Shown here: piece after piece, positions 43,644 to 52,339 of the stretch | Position numbering within the stretch: the stretch's first letter is position 1 | How the letters are laid out: each line of letters begins with the position of its first letter | Assembly: GCF_003148625.1 (NCBI RefSeq) | Contig: NZ_QGGO01000009.1 | Location: 124,001-188,000, forward strand | Direction of reading: 5' to 3' | DNA from: Arcicella aurantiaca | GTDB taxonomy: Bacteria > Bacteroidota > Bacteroidia > Cytophagales > Spirosomataceae | DNA length: 64,000 nucleotides | Notes under the pieces: generated by a model | The model's input: the letters and a program-made list of their open reading frames with translations, nothing else | Told to the model about the DNA's origin: nothing | The model's database searches: none | Program-made: the position numbers and the translations under genes

Positions 43644-46600
43644 TTAAAACTTAAAAGCCTTAACCTTTCCCTGATTCAACCCTAAGAATAGCACATTATT
43701 GATTACTAATCCACTTCTTACATCACCTTTTACGCCTAAAGAAGTATTATAATTGAAGTTCCCTTTTCCATCATTTTTGAAAACAAATCCTTTGTTGGCA
43801 TCATAATTTCCAAATCTTAATCTTGCATGGTGAATGTTTCCTGCTAAAACTAAATCTTTTTTGCCATCATGGTCAAAATCAAGTACACTAATCGTGAAAA
43901 TCGGTGCGTATTGAACTTCTTTTGGTAAAGATTTTTCTTCAAATTTTCCAGAAGAATTTCCTACAAAATACATCGTTTTCAAGTAGTTCGCAGTTAAATG
44001 TCCTGCTTTATCCAATTCTCCATTTTTGAAAATATCCTCAATCGTTGCTTCTGAATAGGTTTTATAATCCGTGAATATTTTTTTGTAAACTGGCGTTTGT
44101 TCCAATAATTCATCACGAGTGAGATACGGATAACTTTTACCTTGAATATATGAACAAAGAATTGGCTCAACCGAACCATTTTCGTCAAAATCTTTGAAAT
44201 AGAGGTCTAAGGGCTGATTTTCTGTAACTTTCAGTTGCGAGTTTTGTCCTAAATTTCCTACAATTAAATCCGCTTTACCATCACCGTTGAAGTCATCAAT
44301 CAATAATTTATTCCAAAGTCCTGAGTAAGTTTTCTCGAAATATTTATCCGTTACATTTTCAAATTGACCTTTTTCAACTTTGAAAACGGTTATTGGCATA
44401 AATTCACCTATAATGATTAACTCATTCTTTTTATCACCGTCCAAATCGTGCCAAGCAGCATCTGTTACCATGCCGATTTGCTTAATTTCTTCGGGCGTTT
44501 GATTGGTAAACTTTCCTTGCCCATTATTGATTAAAACATAACTATTGGGAGCAGTTGGATAACTTCCAATGACAACTCGCCCGCCTACGAATAAATCTAA
44601 TTTCCCATCGCCGTTTGCATCGCCTGCACGTACACAACTCGTACTTGTAAACATTTGCGGTAAAGCTGTTTTATTGAAATTCCCTTTGCCGTCATTTAGA
44701 TAAAGTCGGTCTTGCAGAGCTTTGTCGTTCGCTTGATAATTGCCATATCCGCCGCTACAAACGTATAAATCTAAGAATTTATCACCATTAGCATCGAAGA
44801 AAAGTGCGTCAGTATCGTAGCTTGCTTTGTCAATTTCAAAGGCTTTTTGAACTTGTTTTGTGAAATTACCTGTCTTGTTTTGAAGATAAATTTCTCCTGC
44901 TTGATTGCTTGCTCCGCCCACAAAAATATCTTCTAAACCGTCACCATTTACATCACCTTTTGCCATACAAGGACCTTGGAAAGACATTGGGTTAGTCATT
45001 AACGATTGACGTTTGAAGTCATTAATTGTATCCTTTCTATGCTCAAAAACAAGCGTTTGTATTTCTTGAAAATTACTTTTTGATTCTATATTTTTTGAAG
45101 CACTATTTTTTGCATTTTTCTCCGAAATCGTTAGCGTTTGATTGGCTTTGACAGCTTTTAGCGTTTCGGATTTTCCTGTAAGCCAAACTACTTTTAAAGA
45201 GTCTATTTGCGTGTTTTTACCAAGTCCGAAATGAAGAAAATTAGTAACACTTGATTGATAGCCATGCGTGGGCATTTTTTCTTGAAATTGTATTTTACCC
45301 TGACTATAAACCGTAACTTTTGCTCCAATTCCCTGACGATTCATGCCGTCACCCTCTAATTTCAGTTTGAGGTAATTGTTTTTATTATTCGACTGATTTT
45401 GGTAGATAAAAGCAGGTTGATTTACGTTATTCACAACTAAATCTAAATCGCCATCGTTGTCCAAATCTGCGTAAGCCGCACCGTGACTATTTGAGGTTTG
45501 ATTTGTTCCCCATGAGGTAACTTTGTCGGAAAATGTTAAATCTCCATTATTTCTGAAAAGATAATTGGTTACATTACTCGAAGGCATTTGATTTACCAAT
45601 TCTAAGGCTCTTTCACGGTTCATATTTCCTTGATTTTGAGCCGTAAAATCATTCATGTATTTAATAAAATCAAGATTTGTATAGTCTCTCAAATATCCAT
45701 TGGTGATGTATAAATCTTTCCAACCATCATTATCATAATCGGCAAAAAGGGCAGCCCACGACCAATCTGTATTGGAAATGCCAGCGTATTGTCCTACTTC
45801 GTTAAATAGAAAAGATTTGTCATTTTCAACATTGTTTCCACCATTTATTTGCAACATATTTCGCATATATTGATAGCCAAAACCCACTTGCACATTAAAA
45901 TTGAATTTTTCGTAACTGTCTGTCGCCATTAATAATTTTTGCCGACGATTATCTTCTGGCAACATATCAAGCGTGAAAATATCCATCAGTCCATCATTAT
46001 TCACGTCTGAAACATCATTGCCCATCGAGTACATGGAATTATGCCCCAATTTATCGTTGATTTGATTGATGAAACCACCTTTTTTGTCGTTGATGTACAA
46101 ATAATCAGGCACGGTATAATCGTTTGAAATGTACATATCTTGCCAACCATCTTGGTTAAAATCGGCAATTCCGATGCCCAAACCGTAGGAGAGGGGCGAG
46201 CTTGAAATATGTGCTTGCTTGGTTACGTCTGTAAAATGGGGTTGACCGTCTTTGCCTTTGTCGTGTCTATAAAGGCGAACGCCACTAATTGGGTCTTCAA
46301 TTTTTAAAGTTTCTGTCGTGTTCAAAACATTGAGAACTGGCAATGATTTAATGTTATGATTCAAGAGAAACATATCTAAATCTCCGTCACGGTCATAATC
46401 AAAAAAGGAGGCTTGCGTACTTGTAGAAACATTGTCTAAACCATATTCAGCGGCTTTATCAGCAAATTGTGGAATTCCATTTGCATCATTTCCTTGATTT
46501 ATAAACAGTTGTTTCATTCTGTTTTCAGGACGAACAGCTCCCGAATAACACACGAAAATATCCAATAAACCATCTCCATTTACATCTGCCATTGTAGCCC

Positions 46601-46970
46601 CTGTTTTCCAAGGACCTTCTCGACCTTTTACACCAGAAAGTGCCGAAACGTCTTCAAAAGACATATTTCCTCTGTTCAAATACAGGCGATTGACCTGCAT
46701 ATTTGAAGTAAAATATAAATCTTCAAGTCCATCATTATTGACATCGCCAACTGCTACTCCGCCGCCATTGTAGAAATATTCGTACATCAAAACATTCGTA
46801 TTTAAACCTTCTTGAATAACGTTTTGAAAATCTACGTGTGTTTTTTCGGCAGGAAGTAATTGAAATAATGGCTCAGAACCATCATTTTCTTCTGTTTGAG
46901 TTGATTTTTTACAATTACTCAGCGTGAAGAACAAAGCAATGAAGAGAATATATTGTTTAGAAATTTTCAT
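43644..46970 (-). CDS. CRTAC1-type VCBS/FG-GAP repeat lipoprotein with ASPIC/UnbV domain
   Basis: 1108 residues. Lipoprotein signal MKISKQYILFIALFFTLSNC. Many Ca-binding FG-GAP/VCBS repeats (GDVNNDGLEDLYFTSNMQ, DFNQDGWQDMYISND, DYDNDGWKDLYITNGY, DANGDGKLDLFVGGRV) form two propellers. An ASPIC/UnbV domain lies at about 530-620 (NYLKLKLEGDGMNRQGIGAKVTVYSQGK...FLHFGLGKNTQIDSLKVVW). It is an outer-membrane lipoprotein of unknown role; family members are common beside SusC/SusD genes in Cytophagales. Final gene of the SusC-SusD-haloperoxidase-CRTAC1 cluster, 82 bases after the previous CRTAC1. Confidence 0.9.
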   Translation of the reverse strand: MKISKQYILFIALFFTLSNCKKSTQTEENDGSEPLFQLLPAEKTHVDFQNVIQEGLNTNVLMYEYFYNGGGVAVGDVNNDGLEDLYFTSNMQVNRLYLNRGNMSFEDVSALSGVKGREGPWKTGATMADVNGDGLLDIFVCYSGAVRPENRMKQLFINQGNDANGIPQFADKAAEYGLDNVSTSTQASFFDYDRDGDLDMFLLNHNIKSLPVLNVLNTTETLKIEDPISGVRLYRHDKGKDGQPHFTDVTKQAHISSSPLSYGLGIGIADFNQDGWQDMYISNDYTVPDYLYINDKKGGFINQINDKLGHNSMYSMGNDVSDVNNDGLMDIFTLDMLPEDNRRQKLLMATDSYEKFNFNVQVGFGYQYMRNMLQINGGNNVENDKSFLFNEVGQYAGISNTDWSWAALFADYDNDGWKDLYITNGYLRDYTNLDFIKYMNDFTAQNQGNMNRERALELVNQMPSSNVTNYLFRNNGDLTFSDKVTSWGTNQTSNSHGAAYADLDNDGDLDLVVNNVNQPAFIYQNQSNNKNNYLKLKLEGDGMNRQGIGAKVTVYSQGKIQFQEKMPTHGYQSSVTNFLHFGLGKNTQIDSLKVVWLTGKSETLKAVKANQTLTISEKNAKNSASKNIESKSNFQEIQTLVFEHRKDTINDFKRQSLMTNPMSFQGPCMAKGDVNGDGLEDIFVGGASNQAGEIYLQNKTGNFTKQVQKAFEIDKASYDTDALFFDANGDKFLDLYVCSGGYGNYQANDKALQDRLYLNDGKGNFNKTALPQMFTSTSCVRAGDANGDGKLDLFVGGRVVIGSYPTAPNSYVLINNGQGKFTNQTPEEIKQIGMVTDAAWHDLDGDKKNELIIIGEFMPITVFKVEKGQFENVTDKYFEKTYSGLWNKLLIDDFNGDGKADLIVGNLGQNSQLKVTENQPLDLYFKDFDENGSVEPILCSYIQGKSYPYLTRDELLEQTPVYKKIFTDYKTYSEATIEDIFKNGELDKAGHLTANYLKTMYFVGNSSGKFEEKSLPKEVQYAPIFTISVLDFDHDGKKDLVLAGNIHHARLRFGNYDANKGFVFKNDGKGNFNYNTSLGVKGDVRSGLVINNVLFLGLNQGKVKAFKF

Positions 46971-47052
46971 AGATTATAAACTGAATTTGATGTTTTAGTA
47001 GGACAGATTTTCGACCTATCAATTTGTTTTTTTAGCAGGTTGGAAACCTCTC

Positions 47053-48888
47053 TTACTTTAATGTCCTTTTTTGGAAGAATAAACCTCCACCCAATAAAGC
47101 TACCCCAATAGCAATCCAAGGTATGATTGAACTATTGGTATTTGATTTTTCTTCTGTAATCGTAATCAATTGATTAACTTTTTGATTTTTAAGCGTTTGC
47201 GTATTGCCTCCTGTCCAATGAATAATGATTTCGTCGATTTTGTTAGCATTGCCTAAACCAAAATGTGCATACGGAGCGTTTTGCGATAAATGACTTGAAC
47301 CTCCTCCGTCAATTTCTTGAAAATAATGTTTGCCATTTACGACAATTTCCACCTTTGAACCCAAACCTCTTGTTTCCGCTTCGAGACCTTTCAACGCAAT
47401 TTTAATCCAATTCCCATGTGCCGAATCATTGCGGTACAGATGTGTTTCTGAAACAGTTGGAAAATCTAAAACAGGTTTTTGGTTCACAACCAATAAATCT
47501 AAATCTCCGTCATTATCAATATCCAACGTTACTGAACCACGAGCTATTCCATAATCATTTAAGCCTTTTTCACGTGCTTTGTCAATGAATTTTCCGTTGA
47601 CATTATCGAAAAGATAATCTGCAATGGGCGTACAATTTGGGTTTAAATCTCCGTTGGCTACAAATAAATCAAGGTCGCCATCGTGGTCGAAATCGGCAAA
47701 ATTTGCCCCCCAACTAATCGTCATCATTCCCAATCCCAATTCTTGCGATTTTTCTAAAAAAGGCTTACCAACTCCCTGATTAACCATAAATTTATTGAAA
47801 CGGATATTCGTCACAAAATAGTCCATCAAACCGTCATTGTTATAATCTCCAACGGCAGTTCCCATTGAATTTATTTTCAAATCCATACCCAACTGCGGAG
47901 CCACATCTTTGAAAGAATTCCAAGGCGATTGATTTTCTAATAATAAGTCTGGCGTGCGTTTATAGCCAAAATCATGATTTACAAAAAGGTCTTGGTCGCC
48001 ATCGTTGTCAAAATCTGTAAAAACACCGCCAAAACCGAATCCTTTGTGGCTTAGTCCATAATCTTGATAAACATTTTTGAAGGCTTTTCCTTTTTCATTT
48101 ATCAATAAATATCCTTCCGTAATTTGGTTAGCACTCGCAATCATGGCATCATTTATTGTGCTTAAATCTCCCGGATATTCCGTAAAATAATTTCCTACAT
48201 AAAGGTCTGGAAAACCATCTGCATTAAAATCTCCGAAACACGCTCCTGTGCTGAAAGAATTTAATTTATCTAAGCCAAATTCTTTGGTAACATCTCTAAA
48301 AGTGTTGTTTCCGTTATTTAGATACAATAAATTTATCGCTCTTGGAATCAGTTTTTTTGCACCTTTTGAGGTAATTGTCGTAATGTATAAATCTACAAAT
48401 CCATCACGATTTACATCTGCCGAAACTGCTCCTTGTGTCACAAAATTCTTTGTTCCTGTTAGCCCTGATTTTTGATAAATATTGGTAAATGTTCCGTTTT
48501 TATTGTTCAGATACAGAATATCGTCTGCCATTCCACCTGTTAAAAAAAGGTCGTCGAAGCCATCATTATTAAAGTCAAAAACGCAAGCTCCTCCACCTAA
48601 AAAACCTTCATAGACTTGAAATTGATGTTTAATGCCAGATTCTTTTGTGATGTCTTTAAAAGCAGTTGGTAGGCTGTTTTGGGCGGATAATTCTATATTT
48701 AACGATATTATTAATGATGTTATAAACAGTGATAACTTTAATGAAAACCTCACCCCCAACCCCTCTCCAAAAGAGAGGGGAGTAAAAATGAGGCAAATGC
48801 TCCCCTCTTTATCGGAGAGGGGTTGGGGGTGAGGTTTTTTAAAATTAAACAATAATATTTTTTGTAATAAATTCTCTAAAAATCTCAT
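47053..48888 (-). CDS. CRTAC1-type VCBS repeat protein with a palindromic repeat in its leader
   Basis: 611 residues from ATG 48888. The ATG overlaps the TGA of the haloperoxidase gene (ATGA), which fixes this start. Residues 17-48 are the translation of a palindromic element (PHPQPLSDKEG...PLSFGEGLGVRF); the rest of a leader follows (LKLSLFITSLIISLNIELSAQ). Then FG-GAP repeats (DFNNDGFDDLFLTGGM, DVNRDGFVDLYITT, DFNADGFPDLYVGNY, DYNNDGLMDYFVTN), an ASPIC/UnbV domain (GNWIKIALKGLEAETRGLGSKVEI...YAHFGLGNANKIDEIIIHW) and a C-terminal hydrophobic helix IIPWIAIGVALLGGGLFF with a basic tail. It is probably exported, but the split leader makes this uncertain. Confidence 0.85.
   Translation of the reverse strand: MRFLENLLQKILLFNFKKPHPQPLSDKEGSICLIFTPLSFGEGLGVRFSLKLSLFITSLIISLNIELSAQNSLPTAFKDITKESGIKHQFQVYEGFLGGGACVFDFNNDGFDDLFLTGGMADDILYLNNKNGTFTNIYQKSGLTGTKNFVTQGAVSADVNRDGFVDLYITTITSKGAKKLIPRAINLLYLNNGNNTFRDVTKEFGLDKLNSFSTGACFGDFNADGFPDLYVGNYFTEYPGDLSTINDAMIASANQITEGYLLINEKGKAFKNVYQDYGLSHKGFGFGGVFTDFDNDGDQDLFVNHDFGYKRTPDLLLENQSPWNSFKDVAPQLGMDLKINSMGTAVGDYNNDGLMDYFVTNIRFNKFMVNQGVGKPFLEKSQELGLGMMTISWGANFADFDHDGDLDLFVANGDLNPNCTPIADYLFDNVNGKFIDKAREKGLNDYGIARGSVTLDIDNDGDLDLLVVNQKPVLDFPTVSETHLYRNDSAHGNWIKIALKGLEAETRGLGSKVEIVVNGKHYFQEIDGGGSSHLSQNAPYAHFGLGNANKIDEIIIHWTGGNTQTLKNQKVNQLITITEEKSNTNSSIIPWIAIGVALLGGGLFFQKRTLK
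48744..48838. repeat. Palindromic CTCACCCC element, copy 2, inside a coding region
   Basis: AAAACCTCACCCCCAACCCC ... GGGGTTGGGGGTGAGGTTTT with CTCTCC/GGAGAG inner stems. Same family as the inner part of 29138-29276. Both copies keep an open frame reading PHP(Q/R)PLSD(K/G)EG and PLS(F/I)GEGLGVRF. Confidence 0.92.
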
Positions 48889-50222
48889 TTTTTCCAAATT
48901 AAGTGGTTAATATTTTCGCCTACTTCTTTGCCTTTTTCTAAGCCTCGCTCATTGTCTTGCGGAATGTGAATTCCTCCGTAAAACCGTGAATTAGCTGTTT
49001 CTTGTGCCACTTCCCAAAAGGAATTATAGTTTCGTGCTTTATAATCTACATTTCTGATTTCGTCTTTTTTTCTACCGACATGGGCGTCATCTGTAAAAGT
49101 AAATTTGTCGCCATACATACCCGCTAAAACAGTGGCGGTTGCAGACGCTTGAATGGCGTGTCCGCTCGGAAATGCAGGGAAAGGAGGGTCTGGCCAAAAA
49201 GATTCCCAACGCTGATTTATATGTTGGGTAACATAATTATTAGGGCGTTCGGTAAAGAATTTGTACTTCCATTTCCAACAATTGATAAAAGCATCTGCTA
49301 CTGCTAAACCTACTTTTGCGTAAGTTTCTGTACATTTTATTAAATCTGGTTGAACTTTTTTAATTACCAAAGTTGCCAAATAATAAGAATGCCCCGGAGG
49401 TGTGAAAGTCTCTTCGGGGTCATCACTCCACCAAATAGCGGCTTCTTTTTGAGCTTGCGTGAGCGTTTCCTTTTGTTTCGCAGTTCTCTGAAATTGTTGA
49501 TAGTATTCAGAATTTGGTAAAGTGTCAAACGGAATCACTTTTGGGTCTTGAATCTCATGATTTACTTTTAAAAAAGTTCTGTTTTCGCCCCAATGTGGAT
49601 GCAGAGGATAATGGCTAAACGATTGAGCAAACAAAGGTGGACTCCAAGAACCAGCACGCTGAGGATGAACCATTTTTTTGTCAAAATTCTTTAAATATCC
49701 ACGATGTCCACCATCAGTTTTTGACCATTCAAAAATGGAATTTGCTATGGATTTTCCAAAAGTTACAGACCGCTCAATTAATGCTTTATCTTGAATGTTT
49801 TGTGTGTAGTACTCAAAAATAACGTTTTCCAAAGAATCTATTTTGAGTTTATTTTTATCGGAAGTTTGATTATAAATATTTTTTAAAACAGTAGCTTGAG
49901 CAGCATTTAAAGATAATTTCCAATCATATTTTTTGTTTTTTTCTGGTTTGGGAAGACTGTCTAATCCATTTAATTGTCCTGATAGAGATTGATAGTTTGG
50001 ATAAGCATTCACCACAGATTCATACATTGTCAAACCAATATATCCCAAGCATCTTGATGAATAAGTGGGCGAGTTTGAGGGCGTATTTTTGGTAATATAG
50101 AGCGTCATATCCGCCCATTTAGTGGTTAATTCTTGGTCAGATATGGGCTTTGTGGATTCACAACTGAGAAAAAGTACGATAAGAAAAAGTGGAAATAATA
50201 TAAGCAGTAATTTTATTCTCAT
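48885..50222 (-). CDS. Vanadium-dependent haloperoxidase (PAP2 superfamily) lipoprotein
   Basis: 445 residues. Lipoprotein signal MRIKLLLILFPLFLIVLFLSC. Vanadate-binding motifs are complete: KYKFFTERP with Lys and Arg near 320, FPSGHA near 353, and SRFYGGIHIPQDNERG with the key His at about 419. Known members use H2O2 and vanadate to oxidise halides or act as related phosphatases. It should sit in the periplasm or on the surface. It shares an ATGA overlap with the following CRTAC1 gene; a terminator-like hairpin lies between it and SusD, so it may have its own promoter. Confidence 0.92.
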   Translation of the reverse strand: MRIKLLLILFPLFLIVLFLSCESTKPISDQELTTKWADMTLYITKNTPSNSPTYSSRCLGYIGLTMYESVVNAYPNYQSLSGQLNGLDSLPKPEKNKKYDWKLSLNAAQATVLKNIYNQTSDKNKLKIDSLENVIFEYYTQNIQDKALIERSVTFGKSIANSIFEWSKTDGGHRGYLKNFDKKMVHPQRAGSWSPPLFAQSFSHYPLHPHWGENRTFLKVNHEIQDPKVIPFDTLPNSEYYQQFQRTAKQKETLTQAQKEAAIWWSDDPEETFTPPGHSYYLATLVIKKVQPDLIKCTETYAKVGLAVADAFINCWKWKYKFFTERPNNYVTQHINQRWESFWPDPPFPAFPSGHAIQASATATVLAGMYGDKFTFTDDAHVGRKKDEIRNVDYKARNYNSFWEVAQETANSRFYGGIHIPQDNERGLEKGKEVGENINHLIWKK

Positions 50223-50326
50223 ATATCTTGGGTTTGGGAAGTTTTGAAGTTGTTTAGACTTTTTTTTTTAGACTAAAGTTTAAACTTAACTGATAGAGGT
50301 TTGCAAGATAAGCTATTGATTTTCTT

Positions 50327-50355
50327 ATTCGCTTTTTCGCAAATCGCCTTTCGTT
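50327..50355. repeat. Short dispersed repeat (CGCAAATCGC type), copy 3
   Basis: ATTCGCTTTTTCGCAAATCG followed by CCTTTCGTT, a near copy of 32376-32402. Confidence 0.5.
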
Positions 50356-50380
50356 ATTTTTTTTATTAAAGAGGCTATAA

Positions 50381-50422
50381 AAATTAAAAATCTACCCCAA
50401 AATAGAGGTAGATTTTTAATTT
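50381..50422 (-). terminator. Terminator hairpin after SusD
   Basis: AAATTAAAAATCTACC/GGTAGATTTTTAATTT, 16-bp stem with a 10-base loop and T-rich 3' side on the minus strand, 18 bases after the SusD stop codon. It should end most SusC-SusD transcripts before the haloperoxidase gene. Confidence 0.75.
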
Positions 50423-50439
50423 TCAAAGGTTATTCAATA

Positions 50440-52317
50440 TTAATAACCAGGGTTTTGAACCAACTTACTATTTCTGCTCATTTCATCTCTACTCAATGGT
50501 CTGAAATACATTTTATCAACCCATTTTCTGGTTTCATTTTCAGTATTATCAACCACTGTGTAAGTATAGTTATAAACAGTTTTGTCGTGTTTGTATGGTT
50601 TTAAAGCTTTTGCACCTGCTTTCAATTTAGCTTCGATATTAAGAGACTTAATACCTCTACCAACGGTTGTTGGAGCAATTAACCATCTACGTGCATCATG
50701 ATAACGGTGTTCTTCGTAAACCAATTCAATACGTCTTTCGTTACGAATTCTTTGGCGAAGTGCATCTCCTTTATCAGTTACCGCAGGCATACCAGCTCTA
50801 AATCTGATTCTGTTTACCCATTTTAATGCTTCTGCTTCGTCGCCAGTTTCAAGAGCGGCTTCTGCATAACTTAAAGCCATTTCAGTTACTCTGATAAATG
50901 GCCAAGGAATAACCTGAGCACTTGATTGGTTATCTGCTAAACCTGGGTTCGCATCAATAAACTTACGAGTATAATAGTGGGTTCTACTACCGTTCCAGTT
51001 TTCTACGGCTGATTCTCTTGTATCAATACCGTTAACTTTTCCACCTGCACCATCATCATAATATCCTGTTTGGATTTGATTTACTGGGTCAAGTCCTGCT
51101 ACGTCAGATGGTCTTGGTTTCCAAGTTGCTCCATCGTATAAAACAGTTGCATAAAAACGTGGGTCACGGTTTGCATAAGGAGCTGCTTTGTGTTCTGCTT
51201 TAGTCCAATCAAATTTAGAACCGTCCATCATTTCATAGTCATCAACTAAATTTTGGATAGGCGTATTTCCCGCCCAGTTATGATAACCATTTGGCCCATT
51301 GTTAATTCCGTAGTGAATACCACCTAAAGGCCAGTTATCTTCAGCAGTGTAAAGACCAGTGTGTGTTCTTTGGAAAATCAATTCAGAAGATGCCGAAGCA
51401 TCACCTACTGCACTTTGTCCACCCATTGCAATTGACATATAATTTGCCGTTCCATCAGCGGCTGTTGCTGGAGCAGTCAAATTCAATTTATATCCTGCCG
51501 AAACATCTAAAACCGCTTTCGCTGCTGCTTTTGCTGCTGCCCATCTTGTAGCTCTGTCGCCTGAAGTATAAGCTAACAAATCAAGATTAGTAAAGTTGCC
51601 TAACGTCGGAGATTTAGCTTTTAATGAAGCTGCATCATGTATATCACTTGCTGCATATAAAAGAACACGTGCTTTAAGAGCCATTGCACTAATTTTTGTA
51701 GCTCTACCCGCAACAGTACTTTTACCGTCTAATAATTTGATAGCATTGTCAAGGTCGCTTACAATAAACTTAATACATTCGTCATAAGTGCTTCTTGCAA
51801 TGGTGTAATCTTCATTTAAACCATAAGGTTTGCTAATTAATGGTACACCACCGTAGAATCTAACTAATTGTTGGTAGTAATACGCTCTCAAGAAATAAGC
51901 TTCACCCGTAAGTTTTTCTTTCAAGGTTGCATCTGTAAATGTTGCCGTTGGAAGACTCTGTAAAGCTACATTGGCTTGTCTGATGGCTAAATACATTCTA
52001 CCGTATTCATACGTTGGACTTTCCCAAGCTTTGTTGTTTGCCGTTTCTGAACCTTCTGTAAATGTATTGATATTTCTACCTGCGTGGGTAAACATTGCTT
52101 CGTCGGTATAAGCAGCAAGTGCTTGTTCTTCAAAACCACCGTAACCCAAGTATGAATAAACGTTAAATATGAAGGCTTCTGAAAGTGCTCCATCTGCCCA
52201 AGTGGCTTGACTTGAGATTTTGTCGAGCGGCTTAGTGTTCAAGAACTCTTTATCGCACGACAAAACAAACGCCATTGATACAAAAAGCACGCTTATTTTT
52301 ATGATTGATTTTTTCAT
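50440..52317 (-). CDS. SusD/RagB family nutrient-binding lipoprotein
   Basis: 625 residues. Lipoprotein signal ISVLFVSMAFVLSCDKEFLNTKPLD, with the classical SusD mature start (LNTKPLDKIS). N-terminal TPR-like helices (AYFLRAYYYQQLVRFYGGVPLISKP) and the C-terminal part with EMALSYAEAALETGDEAEALKWVNRIRFRAGM and RIELVYEEHRYHDARRW are family hallmarks. It caps the SusC transporter at the outer membrane and binds the ligand. It lies 22 bases after the SusC gene. Substrate class is not deducible from sequence. Confidence 0.95.
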   Translation of the reverse strand: MKKSIIKISVLFVSMAFVLSCDKEFLNTKPLDKISSQATWADGALSEAFIFNVYSYLGYGGFEEQALAAYTDEAMFTHAGRNINTFTEGSETANNKAWESPTYEYGRMYLAIRQANVALQSLPTATFTDATLKEKLTGEAYFLRAYYYQQLVRFYGGVPLISKPYGLNEDYTIARSTYDECIKFIVSDLDNAIKLLDGKSTVAGRATKISAMALKARVLLYAASDIHDAASLKAKSPTLGNFTNLDLLAYTSGDRATRWAAAKAAAKAVLDVSAGYKLNLTAPATAADGTANYMSIAMGGQSAVGDASASSELIFQRTHTGLYTAEDNWPLGGIHYGINNGPNGYHNWAGNTPIQNLVDDYEMMDGSKFDWTKAEHKAAPYANRDPRFYATVLYDGATWKPRPSDVAGLDPVNQIQTGYYDDGAGGKVNGIDTRESAVENWNGSRTHYYTRKFIDANPGLADNQSSAQVIPWPFIRVTEMALSYAEAALETGDEAEALKWVNRIRFRAGMPAVTDKGDALRQRIRNERRIELVYEEHRYHDARRWLIAPTTVGRGIKSLNIEAKLKAGAKALKPYKHDKTVYNYTYTVVDNTENETRKWVDKMYFRPLSRDEMSRNSKLVQNPGY

Positions 52318-52339
52318 TTTATTATCTTTTATTAATGAA

